From Prevotella sp. (GTDB lineage: Bacteria; Bacteroidota; Bacteroidia; Bacteroidales; Bacteroidaceae), in NCBI GenBank assembly GCA_017471245.1, contig JAFUVB010000034.1:32769-96768 (forward strand): a DNA stretch of 64,000 nucleotides, written 5' to 3'. Position numbers and translations under genes: made by a program. This document shows, piece after piece, positions 7,460-16,219 of this stretch (its first letter is position 1; each line of letters begins with the position of its first letter). The notes under the pieces were generated by a model that saw nothing but the letters and a program-made list of their open reading frames with translations, was not told the DNA's origin and did not search any database.

Positions 7460-10400
7460 ATGGCAAAGATGTTTGCTGAGCATAGCGGTCTCGACTTGAC
7501 AGAGACCAACAATAGAGTTCTCGAAGAGTGGGAAAAGAATGACATCTTCCACCGTTCCATTACCGAGCGTGAAGGAAATCCTCAGTTCGTTTTCTATGAA
7601 GGACCGCCTTCTGCCAACGGTCATCCGGGTATACACCACGTTCTTGGGCGTGCTCTTAAGGATACTTTCAACCGTTATAAGACAATGAAGGGCTTCCAAG
7701 TGCACCGCAAGGCGGGTTGGGACACACATGGACTGCCCGTGGAACTTGGTGTTGAGAAGGAAAAAGGCATAACGAAGGCCGACATTGACAATCCTGCATC
7801 TCCCCGATATATCTCAATCGAAGACTATAACGCAGCTTGCCGCCACAACGTGATGATGTTTACGCAAGAATGGCGTGACCTGACGGAGAAGATGGGATAC
7901 TTTGTGGATCTCGATAATCCCTATATCACATACGACAACAAGTATATCGAGACGCTCTGGTGGCTGCTCAAGCAGTTCTATAACAAAGGATTGCTCTATA
8001 AAGGCTATACCATTCAGCCGTATTCACCTGCGGCAGGAACGGGTCTTTCGAGCCATGAGCTGAACCAGCCGGGGTGCTATCGCGACGTGAAAGATACCAC
8101 AGTGACGGCTCAGTTCAAGATTCTCGACCCGCGACCGGAGATGAAAGAGTGGGGTATACCTGTCTTCCTGGCATGGACCACGACACCTTGGACACTTCCA
8201 TCAAATACGGCATTGTGCGTGGGACCGAAGATTGACTATGTTTGCGTGCAGACTTTCAATCCGTATAGCGGCGAGAAAATCAGCGCCGTGATGGCAGGAA
8301 CACGCATCGATGCCTATCTGAAGCCCGAAGGAGAATTCGCTTCCATGGACGAATACAAGCCCGGCGACAAGGTGATTCCTTACCGTATCGTTGCCACATA
8401 CAAGGGATCGGATCTCGTGGGAATGAGATATGCGCAGCTGATGCCATGGGTGAAACCGTGCGAGAAGGTCGACGACTTGTCGGCAAAGTTCGTTAAGGAA
8501 TATGCAGATGTGCATGCCGACAAGGTTTTCCATACCGGAAACGACTCATTCATCGAGATGGAAGACGTGGCATTCCGCGTGATTCCCGGCGACTATGTGA
8601 CTACTGAAGATGGTACTGGTATCGTTCATATTGCTCCAACCTTCGGTGCCGATGATGCCAAGGTTGCCAAAGATGCCGGAATCCCGTCGCTGTTCCTCAT
8701 CAATAAGGCTGGCGAGACACGTCCGATGGTTGACTTGCAAGGCAAGTATTATGTGATGGATGAGCTCTCCGACGAGTTTATCGCCGCTTGTGTCAATGCT
8801 GATGCCTACGGCCGTCATGCCGGTGACTACGTGAAGAATGCCTATGATCCGAAGTATAATGTGAACGGATATGATGAGAAGGCTGCATCTAAGGATGAAG
8901 ATCTCAACATCGTGCTCTGCATGGAGATGAAGCAGGAGGGCTGTGCCTACAAGATTGGAAAGCACATCCACAACTATCCCCACTGCTGGCGTACCGACAA
9001 GCCGGTGCTTTACTATCCGCTCGACTCTTGGTTCATTCGTTCCACTGCCTGCAAAGAGCGCATGGTGGAATTGAACAAGACCATCAACTGGAAGCCGGAA
9101 AGCACTGGTACTGGGCGTTTTGGCAACTGGCTTGAGAACCTGAACGACTGGAATCTGTCGCGTTCTCGTTTCTGGGGAACGCCGCTTCCTATATGGCGCA
9201 ACAAAGATACGCGCGAAGAAATCTGCATCGGCTCACTTGAAGAACTCTACAATGAGATTGAAAAGGCTGTCAAAGCCGGTGTTATGGCGGTGAATCCGCT
9301 CAAGGAGAAAGGGTTCGTTCCTGGTGATTATTCTCAGGAGAACTACGACAAGATTGATGTTCACCGTCCGTATGTTGACGATATTGTGCTGGTTGGCGAG
9401 AGCGGAAAGCCGATGCATCGTGAGAGCGACCTTATTGATGTGTGGTTCGATTCCGGTTCCATGCCTTATGCACAGGTGCATTATCCATTCGAAAACAAAG
9501 ATGCCATCGACAAATACCTGGCTTATCCTGCCGACTTTATCAACGAGGGAGTAGACCAGACCCGTGGATGGTTCTTCACATTGCATGCCATTGCCACGAT
9601 GGTATTCGACAGCGTTGCATTCAAGAACGTGATTTCAACGGGCTTGGTGCTCGATGCCAAGGGAATCAAGATGTCAAAGCATCTTGGCAACGTGGTGAAC
9701 CCGTTCTCTGAAATCAAGAGAAACGGTGCCGATGCGGTACGTTTCTACATGCTTACCAACACTCAGCCATGGGATAACCTGAAATATGATCCCGCCGGAG
9801 TGGATGAGGTGCGCCGCAAGTTCTTCGGAACGCTCTACAACACCTATAGTTTCCTCGCACTCTATGCCAATGTTGACGGTTTTAAACCGACCGACAAGAA
9901 GGTTGACATGGCTGATATGCCTGAGATCGACCGTTGGATTCTCTCGAAGGTAAACTCGCTGATCAAGGGCGTGGATGAAGCTCTTGCTGATTTCGAACCT
10001 ACCAAGGCAGGCCGCATGATCGACAGTTTCGTGAATGATGACCTGAGCAATTGGTATGTCAGACTGAACCGCAAGCGTTTCTGGGGAAAGGAAATGAGCA
10101 CCGACAAACTGAGTGCCTATCACACATTATATACATGTCTGATGACGGTTGCCAAGCTTTTGGCTCCATTCTCACCATTCTATGCCGATGAATTATACCA
10201 TGACCTGGGAGGTGAATTAGACAGTGTGCATCTCGACAGATTCCCTGATGTTGACGAGTCGGTGATTGACTCCGACCTTGAAGCACGCATGGATATGGCT
10301 CAGAAGATCACTTCCATGGTTCTCGCCCTGCGCCGCAAGGTGAACATTAAGGTGCGCCAGCCGCTGCAGAGCATTATGATTCCGGCTGTGGATGACACGC

Positions 10401-11005
10401 AGAAGAGTCACATTGAGGCTGTGAAAGACCTGATTATGAATGAGGTGAACGTCAAAGAACTGAAATTCGTTGAGGGATCTGGCATCCTGGTGAAGAAAGT
10501 AAGGTGCAATTTCCGCGTCATGGGTAAGAAATTCGGCAAGCTGATGAAGGGTATTGCCGCTCAGATGGCAGCATTGTCGCAGGAAGAAATATCCTTGCTC
10601 GAAGAGAAAGGTGCTATCACGCTCAACGTTGAAGGCAATGAGGCTGTGGTTGAAGCAGCAGATGTTGAGATAATCAGCGAAGATATACCCGGATGGCTTG
10701 TCTCCAACGAGGGAAATCTTACCGTTGCACTTGAAATTGAGCTCACTGACGAACTGAGAAAGGAAGGTATGGCGCGTGAATTGATCAATCGTATACAGAA
10801 TATGCGCAAGGATCATGGACTCGACATTACCGACCATATCCGCGTTACCGTATCATCTGACGAGCAGTCGGATGCTGCCATCAATTCATTTGCCGACTAT
10901 ATCAAGTCTCAAGTGCTTGCCGATAGTATCCAAATTGCCGCCAATGACGGTGAAGAGGTGGCTTTTGATGATTTCGCACTTAATATCAGCATTTCGAAAA
11001 ACTGA
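7460..11005 (+). CDS. ileS: Isoleucyl-tRNA synthetase (IleRS2-like, GIHH signature)
   Basis: Class I aminoacyl-tRNA synthetase charging tRNA-Ile; 1181 residues from ATG 7460. The start is fixed by the promoter at 7380-7410 and the conserved N-terminus (EHSGLDLTETNNRVLEEWEK). The catalytic region contains GPPSANGHPGIHHVLGR: aligned with GPPFATG-P-HxGH of other IleRS, residues 57-60 read GIHH, so His and Gly of the HxGH signature are exchanged. The second signature is KMSKH. The CP1 editing domain lies in the first half, with GTGIVHIAPTFGADD and a TTPWTLPSN segment. The C-terminal domain is long, as in the eukaryote-like IleRS2 type. Function is certain; see the finding about the altered motif. 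Confidence 0.97.
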   Translation: MAKMFAEHSGLDLTETNNRVLEEWEKNDIFHRSITEREGNPQFVFYEGPPSANGHPGIHHVLGRALKDTFNRYKTMKGFQVHRKAGWDTHGLPVELGVEKEKGITKADIDNPASPRYISIEDYNAACRHNVMMFTQEWRDLTEKMGYFVDLDNPYITYDNKYIETLWWLLKQFYNKGLLYKGYTIQPYSPAAGTGLSSHELNQPGCYRDVKDTTVTAQFKILDPRPEMKEWGIPVFLAWTTTPWTLPSNTALCVGPKIDYVCVQTFNPYSGEKISAVMAGTRIDAYLKPEGEFASMDEYKPGDKVIPYRIVATYKGSDLVGMRYAQLMPWVKPCEKVDDLSAKFVKEYADVHADKVFHTGNDSFIEMEDVAFRVIPGDYVTTEDGTGIVHIAPTFGADDAKVAKDAGIPSLFLINKAGETRPMVDLQGKYYVMDELSDEFIAACVNADAYGRHAGDYVKNAYDPKYNVNGYDEKAASKDEDLNIVLCMEMKQEGCAYKIGKHIHNYPHCWRTDKPVLYYPLDSWFIRSTACKERMVELNKTINWKPESTGTGRFGNWLENLNDWNLSRSRFWGTPLPIWRNKDTREEICIGSLEELYNEIEKAVKAGVMAVNPLKEKGFVPGDYSQENYDKIDVHRPYVDDIVLVGESGKPMHRESDLIDVWFDSGSMPYAQVHYPFENKDAIDKYLAYPADFINEGVDQTRGWFFTLHAIATMVFDSVAFKNVISTGLVLDAKGIKMSKHLGNVVNPFSEIKRNGADAVRFYMLTNTQPWDNLKYDPAGVDEVRRKFFGTLYNTYSFLALYANVDGFKPTDKKVDMADMPEIDRWILSKVNSLIKGVDEALADFEPTKAGRMIDSFVNDDLSNWYVRLNRKRFWGKEMSTDKLSAYHTLYTCLMTVAKLLAPFSPFYADELYHDLGGELDSVHLDRFPDVDESVIDSDLEARMDMAQKITSMVLALRRKVNIKVRQPLQSIMIPAVDDTQKSHIEAVKDLIMNEVNVKELKFVEGSGILVKKVRCNFRVMGKKFGKLMKGIAAQMAALSQEEISLLEEKGAITLNVEGNEAVVEAADVEIISEDIPGWLVSNEGNLTVALEIELTDELRKEGMARELINRIQNMRKDHGLDITDHIRVTVSSDEQSDAAINSFADYIKSQVLADSIQIAANDGEEVAFDDFALNISISKN

Positions 11006-11058
11006 AAGAAAGAGATAAAACAGAATAATTAACAAGCAAACTATACACTACTATTATT

Positions 11059-11439
11059 ATGGCAGAGAAAGTACGTTATAGTGATGAAGAACTTGAAGAG
11101 TTCAAGGGAATCATCAATGAAAAACTGGCAACAGCACGTCAAGACTACAATCAGATGATGCGACAGTTGATGAATGCAGACGGTAATGATGTTGACGACA
11201 CATCACCGACATACAAGATTCTTGAAGAAGGCAGTGCCACACAGACCAAGGAAGAGCTGATGCAGCAGGCTGCGCGCATGCAAAAGTTCATTCAAGGTCT
11301 TGAGGCTGCTTTGGTCCGGGTTCAGAACAAGACATACGGCATCGACAGGATGACAGGTGAACTCATTCCGAAGGAACGTCTTCGCATAGTTCCCCATGCT
11401 ACGCTCAGCGTGCAAAGCAAGGAAGGAAGAAAGCACTGA
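11059..11439 (+). CDS. DksA/TraR-like protein without zinc-finger cysteines
   Basis: 126 residues. The C-terminal segment TYGIDRMTGELIPKERL, then VPHATLSVQSK, matches the short DksA/TraR-family proteins of Bacteroidetes (usual form TYGICxxTGxLIPKERL). The N-terminal part is a long charged helix with an acidic centre (GNDVDDTSPTYKILEEGS). In DksA the helical tip enters the RNA polymerase secondary channel and modulates the ppGpp response. There is no cysteine in this protein; the position of the usual Cys is Asp, so no zinc site can form. It lies 53 nt after ileS, and its stop overlaps the lspA start by one base. Confidence 0.88.
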   Translation: MAEKVRYSDEELEEFKGIINEKLATARQDYNQMMRQLMNADGNDVDDTSPTYKILEEGSATQTKEELMQQAARMQKFIQGLEAALVRVQNKTYGIDRMTGELIPKERLRIVPHATLSVQSKEGRKH

Positions 11440-12095
11440 TGAAGAAAATTAGCAGCGGCCACATAGCCATCATCATCATTATCTGCATATTGGTCATCGA
11501 TCAGGTTATCAAAATCATGGTCAAGACCAATATGTGCCTGCACGAAAGCATACAAGTGACGAATTGGTTCTATATCAATTTCATTGAAAACAATGGAATG
11601 GCATACGGCATGACATTCGTCAACAAGTTCGTGCTCAGTCTGTTCCGCATCGTTGCTGTATGCGTTCTTGGATATTACATCTGGATAGAAGTAAGGAAAA
11701 AGGCGCGCACCGGCTACATTGTCTGTGTGTCGATGGTCTTGGCGGGAGCAGCCGGGAATATTTTCGATTCCATGTTCTACGGACTGATATTTAGTGCTTC
11801 CTCACCGTTCTACGTATCTTACTTCGTTCCGTTCGGTGAAGGCTACGCTCCATTCCTCATGGGTAAGGTAGTGGATATGTTTTATTTCCCGCTGATAGAA
11901 ACCACTTTGCCTGATTGGTTGCCCATTTGGGGCGGTCAGCCATACGTGTTTTTCAGTCCGGTATTTAATTTTGCAGATGCAAGTATCACAACTGGAGTGG
12001 CACTTCTGCTGCTGTTCTACCGTAAGGAACTGTCAACAATATCATTCAAAAAAGTCAGTAGTCAGTCAGTAAAATCAGATGAAGATCCGTCATAA
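11439..12095 (+). CDS. lspA: Lipoprotein signal peptidase (signal peptidase II)
   Basis: Inner-membrane aspartyl protease that cleaves the signal peptide of lipidated prolipoproteins. 218 residues with four predicted membrane helices. It is longer than the roughly 165-residue E. coli enzyme because of an insertion between helices 3 and 4, which I regard as common in this phylum. Catalytic Asp motifs are GAAGNIFDSMFYG and FNFADASITTG; VDMFYFP is also present. The start ATGA overlaps the stop of the DksA-like gene. Its 3' end overlaps the next lipoprotein gene by 17 nt, and that gene's product is a predicted LspA substrate. Confidence 0.96.
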   Translation: MKKISSGHIAIIIIICILVIDQVIKIMVKTNMCLHESIQVTNWFYINFIENNGMAYGMTFVNKFVLSLFRIVAVCVLGYYIWIEVRKKARTGYIVCVSMVLAGAAGNIFDSMFYGLIFSASSPFYVSYFVPFGEGYAPFLMGKVVDMFYFPLIETTLPDWLPIWGGQPYVFFSPVFNFADASITTGVALLLLFYRKELSTISFKKVSSQSVKSDEDPS

Positions 12096-12996
12096 CATCT
12101 TTTTCATCGCCATGATATGGGTATTGATGGCATCGTGCAAGCCTTCCGTACCTTCAGAATATATCCAGCCGTCTGACATGGAGGACATTCTCTATGATTA
12201 TCATCTGGCTGGGGGAATGGCTTTGAATACTGATTATCCGGAGCGCAATTACGATGACAGGCTCTATAGGCTCGCTGTGCTCAAGAAATACCACGTTACT
12301 GAAGCCGATTTTGACTCTTCAATGGTTTACTACATGCGTCACACGGAACGTATGCATGATATTATGAAACGCGTTGAAGACAGAATGAACAACGAGGCAA
12401 GGGCTGTTGGAGCTGATGTATACGACAATAGTGAATCAGAAGTGATGGTGGGAGATACGGCAAGCATCTGGCATGGAGAATCAAACGTGGTGCTTATTCC
12501 CAACGAACCGTATAATCACCACTCGTTCATCATCACTCCTGACACTACGTTCCACAACGGAGACCGGATCATTTTCAAATTCAATGCCCAGTTCTTGTAT
12601 CAAGACGGAATGCGTGATGGCATTGCCATGCTCGCAGTACGCTTCAAGAACGACAGCGTTGGCACTCGAATGATGCACATGTCATCAGCTAACCGTTACA
12701 CACTCGAAGTTGCCGACACGCAAGAAAAGGGTATCAAGGAAATCAGGGGATTCTTCTTCCTGTCGAGAGATGCCAATTCTTCCTCTACAACCCTGAAGGT
12801 GATGGTCATCAACAACATCAGCATGCTGCGTTTCCATGAGAAGAAAAAAGAGCAAGAAGCTGCTCCAAAAGACAGCATAAGCATGAAACAGCCGATTGAT
12901 TCAGCAAGAAACTTGCCTGTTCTTCCTCCTGATCCGAGTGCCGTAGCTGTGCCTGCGCCCGAAGCTATGCCTGATCCCTCGTTGCGAAAGAACTGA
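12079..12996 (+). CDS. DUF4296-type lipoprotein
   Basis: 305 residues. Signal sequence ending in VLMASC, a clear lipobox, so it is predicted to be lipidated. The following 85 residues (SDMEDILYDYHLAGGMAL ... DFDSSMVYYMRHTERMHDIMKRV) match the DUF4296 domain, found in Bacteroidetes lipoproteins of unknown function. The middle part (about 130-250) is beta-rich, and the tail is Pro/Ala-rich low complexity. It starts inside the end of lspA, so it belongs to the ileS-dksA-like-lspA transcription unit. No molecular function can be assigned. Confidence 0.85.
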   Translation: MKIRHNIFFIAMIWVLMASCKPSVPSEYIQPSDMEDILYDYHLAGGMALNTDYPERNYDDRLYRLAVLKKYHVTEADFDSSMVYYMRHTERMHDIMKRVEDRMNNEARAVGADVYDNSESEVMVGDTASIWHGESNVVLIPNEPYNHHSFIITPDTTFHNGDRIIFKFNAQFLYQDGMRDGIAMLAVRFKNDSVGTRMMHMSSANRYTLEVADTQEKGIKEIRGFFFLSRDANSSSTTLKVMVINNISMLRFHEKKKEQEAAPKDSISMKQPIDSARNLPVLPPDPSAVAVPAPEAMPDPSLRKN

Positions 12997-13011
12997 TAAG
13001 ACTTATAATAT

Positions 13012-13227
13012 ATGAAAACGCGGCAGGTTGCAGCACACTTCGTTAACTTCAACGGAAAGATTCTACCTATGCATGTCGTTGTCATTTGCAACGGTAAAGT
13101 GACTGAGTGTTTTCCTCTTAAAGAAGAAATTGCAATGACGGAATGGCTCAGTGGAACAATTGAAATCCGCAATATGGAAGATGGAGCATATCAATCGGCA
13201 TTCTGGAAAGGCAAGTTGCTGAAATGA
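13012..13227 (+). CDS. Small hypothetical protein
   Basis: 71 residues, no signal peptide or membrane span. Predicted beta-rich (HFVNFNGKILPMHVVVICNGKVTECFPL) with a short helical centre and a basic end. I do not recognise the family. Its start is 16 nt after the DUF4296 gene on the same strand, and codon use looks like that of its neighbours, so it is probably the last gene of the ileS-lspA unit. A lone sequence resembling the 22-bp repeat core (ATACCTATGTATTAAAA) lies about 45 nt after its stop. Confidence 0.7.
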   Translation: MKTRQVAAHFVNFNGKILPMHVVVICNGKVTECFPLKEEIAMTEWLSGTIEIRNMEDGAYQSAFWKGKLLK

Positions 13228-13311
13228 AATGCACATAGATTATAGAACACCAAAGGCCATAATTGAAATGAAATACCTATGTATTAAAAGGCAGCAAAGA
13301 TAAAGAATTGA

Positions 13312-13363
13312 GTTAATAATAAAGGGGAGGCATCGGATGATTATTCAATCCTTTGCCTCCCCT
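13312..13363 (-). terminator. Terminator of gdhA
   Basis: On the minus strand a 10-bp stem AGGGGAGGCA (13363-13354) pairs with TGCCTCCCCT (13332-13323). The 21-nt loop contains a further GGAT/ATCC pair, and TTATTATTA follows. It lies 30 nt after the gdhA stop. Confidence 0.87.
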
Positions 13364-13393
13364 CGACGTTTTATAGGGTTAATTGTATTTCTA

Positions 13394-14731
13394 TTATACG
13401 ATGCCCTGTCCCATCATACCCTTGGCAACCTTCATGAAACCGGCCACATTGGCACCTTTCACATAGTTAATGTAGCCGTCTTTCTCTGTTCCATACTTGA
13501 TACAGTTCTCATGAATGTCATTCATGATTCGCTTCAGATAATCGTCTACTTCCTTAGCAGTCCATGACAAACGCTCAGAATTCTGACTCATCTCAAGTCC
13601 AGATACAGAAACGCCACCGGCATTACTTGCTTTTCCGGGTGCATAAAGTATCTTTGCTCCCTGGAAAATCTTGATGGCATCGGGAAGGGTAGGCATATTG
13701 GCACCCTCAGCCACAGCTATCACGCCATTGTCAACAAGTGCCTGTGCCTCATCAGCATTGATTTCGTTCTGAGTAGCGCACGGCAGGGCAATGTCAGCCT
13801 TCTCATACCATGGTCGTTTGCCTTCATGATATACGGCATTCGGGTATTCTTCAATGTATTCCTTAATGCGTCCGCGCTCAATATTCTTCAATTCCATAAT
13901 ATAATCGAGCTTTTCGCGGTCGATACCTTCGGCATCGTAGATATATCCATCAGAATCAGACATGGTGAGAACGGTAGCTCCCAACTGGATGCATTTCTCT
14001 GCAGCATACTGGGCTACGTTTCCAGCACCAGAAATCAAGACTTTCTTTCCCTTGATGTCAATATTACGAGTAGCAAGCATCGACTCCAAGAAATAAACAC
14101 ATCCATATCCTGTTGCTTCAGGACGGATCAGCGAACCGCCAAATGGTATTCCCTTGCCAGTAAGAACACCGCTCCACTCATGAGTAAGCTTCTTGTATTG
14201 GCCAAACATATATCCTACTTCACGGCCGCCAACACCGATATCGCCTGCCGGAACATCTTCATCTGGTCCGATGTAACGATACAGTTCGTTCATAAATGCC
14301 TGACAGAAGCGCATCACTTCTGCATCGCTCTTGCCACGTGGAGAGAAATCAGATCCACCTTTGGCACCTCCCATCGGCAAAGTGGTGAGAGAGTTCTTGA
14401 AAGTCTGTTCAAAAGCAAGGAATTTCAGAATACCGAGATTCACACTTTTATGGAAACGGATACCGCCTTTATATGGTCCAATCACATTGTTGTGCTGGAT
14501 GCGGTATCCCATATTTGTCTGAACAACACCCTTATCGTCAACCCATGTCACCCGAAACTGGATGATCCTGTCAGGAATGCACAGGCGTTCAATCAGATTT
14601 GTCTTTTCAAACTCTGGGTGTTTGTTATACTCCTCTTCAATTGTTGGAAGAACTTGTGAAACAGCCTGGATGTATTCAGGCTCATTTGGGAATCTCTGTT
14701 TGAGATCTTCTACTACTTTCGCTGCATTCAT
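13394..14731 (-). CDS. gdhA: Glutamate dehydrogenase (NADP-type, hexameric)
   Basis: Interconverts 2-oxoglutarate plus ammonia and glutamate in the cytoplasm, a main route of ammonium assimilation in Bacteroidales. 445 residues, the usual length of the small hexameric enzymes. Substrate-domain motifs include GYRIQHNNVIGPYKGGIRFH and PMGGAKGGSDFSPRGKSD (catalytic Lys). The Rossmann fold starts at KKVLISGAGNVAQYAAEK. The cofactor assignment as NADP comes from overall similarity to the GdhA group and is less certain than the activity. It has its own promoter and terminator, so it is monocistronic. Confidence 0.96.
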   Translation of the reverse strand: MNAAKVVEDLKQRFPNEPEYIQAVSQVLPTIEEEYNKHPEFEKTNLIERLCIPDRIIQFRVTWVDDKGVVQTNMGYRIQHNNVIGPYKGGIRFHKSVNLGILKFLAFEQTFKNSLTTLPMGGAKGGSDFSPRGKSDAEVMRFCQAFMNELYRYIGPDEDVPAGDIGVGGREVGYMFGQYKKLTHEWSGVLTGKGIPFGGSLIRPEATGYGCVYFLESMLATRNIDIKGKKVLISGAGNVAQYAAEKCIQLGATVLTMSDSDGYIYDAEGIDREKLDYIMELKNIERGRIKEYIEEYPNAVYHEGKRPWYEKADIALPCATQNEINADEAQALVDNGVIAVAEGANMPTLPDAIKIFQGAKILYAPGKASNAGGVSVSGLEMSQNSERLSWTAKEVDDYLKRIMNDIHENCIKYGTEKDGYINYVKGANVAGFMKVAKGMMGQGIV

Positions 14732-14799
14732 AATAATGAGTTTTTAATGTGTTTTGTAATTTTCAATATCTTTTTACCTCTTTATTCTTAATTCGTTTG

Positions 14800-14830
14800 C
14801 AAATTTACACATTTTTATTTATATAACAAA
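14800..14830 (-). promoter_or_regulatory. Promoter of gdhA (minus strand)
   Basis: On the minus strand TTTG (14830-14827), a 19-bp spacer and TAAATTTG (14807-14800). The leader to the ATG at 14731 is about 60 nt. The rest of the 259-nt gap (to 14990) is AT-rich, with no gene seen. Confidence 0.78.
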
Positions 14831-14990
14831 CAAAATGAAAGATATTTTTCAAAAAATATATAAAAAAGTTATGAAATTGTGGTTTTTGCCTACTTTTTGT
14901 AGATATACACTTGATTTAAATCAATTTTATATGCAAATCTGCTTTCACAGGCTCAATTTGTGAAAACTCTCGGAAGATTAGAAATAGCGT

Positions 14991-16214
14991 TTAGAATATG
15001 TCTCCCCATTGATAACTGCCGGGTTTCAATGTAATATGTACATCATTTGTGGGCTGATGGTATAATAATGTAACAACGCCTGGTGCCTTTTGCTGCTCAA
15101 TCTCAAATTGTTGCCAACCCAGTGCGTTCAAAATTGAAAACGCCGTTGCACCTCCCTCGATTATCAGCGATTGCGGATAATGTAAAGTGATTAGGTTTTT
15201 TACGGCAATTGCCATGCTTTCACGAAGGCGAACCGCATATTCCTTTCCGCCATGAGCTTTCCTTCCTATGGTAAGAATAATAGAACCGGTCTGACGATAT
15301 GTGTCTGTCAGCATGGGTAACCATTGAAGAGGTGATTGCTTTCCGTGGAAAACTTCTTCAGGCATCTGTGATACAGGAATGCCAATATCTAATGGTTTGC
15401 TTTGTGTGCTTCCGCAGACAATGATGGTTGATTTACGTGTTTGATTGTAATTACCAACAAGTTCGGAAGAATTACCATGCTGATTACTGTTGTCACTTAT
15501 CGCCTTGTTTGTGTTGGCTACGGTAGTTGATTGTAATTCCAACAGCATTTCGAACAAATCTGCTCCTCCTGCTATGATCGTATGATTATCTGTCTTCGAC
15601 AATTGATGCATGATGTCATCCTTCGTAGCAGCATCTGCAATGGCAATGCCACTCGTTAGAGTTGGCTGTTTTACAGGAATGGAATAAACAGGATAGCTAC
15701 AATTGAAGTCATTGTGGCATACAATCTTTTCCACTTGTGATGATTTTGCAGGAAACTCTGGATCATGGCGGAAATCGGTATCGCATAGAGGGATTCCATT
15801 AATAGAATAATAGCCATTGCTGACTATACGTTTCTTTGACGGGTTTTGTGCTAATAACAGTGTTTTTTCCATTTGAAGACACTGCATCATGGTGCTCAGT
15901 TCAGCGATGATGTTACCTCGGAGTGCTGAATCTGTTTTCTTATAGAATAAAATATGTGATTTCTCGCACGAAGAGAATCGCGAGAGAATCGCTTCGATTG
16001 TAGTTCTTGCCTCTGTAACCGACAAAGAACGCGTATCAGTTGCAATAACCAAGACCTGATTCTCACGTTCTGGTTTCACAAGAGAGTGGCAGATAGAAAC
16101 AGGAGTGTATTCATTCGAATTGAATAATGAAAAACTTACATGCAGTCCATGACTCCATGCAATGCCACCCATTTCTGCAGCACCTGTCAGATCGTCAGCA
16201 ATAACTACAATCAT
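14991..16214 (-). CDS. Four-carbon acid sugar kinase (DUF1537 family)
   Basis: Family known to phosphorylate four-carbon sugar acids such as threonate or erythronate at the 4-hydroxyl. 407 residues from ATG 16214, six bases after the pdxA-like stop. A longer in-frame start overlaps that gene and is unlikely. N-terminal MIVVIADDLTGAAEMGG is the conserved substrate-binding start of the family. KKTDSALRGNIIAEL and the C-terminal IIEGGATAFSILNALG nucleotide-domain motif are also present. Pairing with a PdxA2-type dehydrogenase is the arrangement in which the phosphorylated acid is oxidised and decarboxylated to dihydroxyacetone phosphate. The exact substrate cannot be read from sequence. It is the last gene of the operon. 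Confidence 0.9.
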   Translation of the reverse strand: MIVVIADDLTGAAEMGGIAWSHGLHVSFSLFNSNEYTPVSICHSLVKPERENQVLVIATDTRSLSVTEARTTIEAILSRFSSCEKSHILFYKKTDSALRGNIIAELSTMMQCLQMEKTLLLAQNPSKKRIVSNGYYSINGIPLCDTDFRHDPEFPAKSSQVEKIVCHNDFNCSYPVYSIPVKQPTLTSGIAIADAATKDDIMHQLSKTDNHTIIAGGADLFEMLLELQSTTVANTNKAISDNSNQHGNSSELVGNYNQTRKSTIIVCGSTQSKPLDIGIPVSQMPEEVFHGKQSPLQWLPMLTDTYRQTGSIILTIGRKAHGGKEYAVRLRESMAIAVKNLITLHYPQSLIIEGGATAFSILNALGWQQFEIEQQKAPGVVTLLYHQPTNDVHITLKPGSYQWGDIF

Positions 16215-16219
16215 ACAAG

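Noticed and set aside
13826-14659. 277-codon plus-strand ORF
   Set aside because: It lies fully antisense to gdhA, whose motifs and length are normal, and the translation has no recognisable domain.
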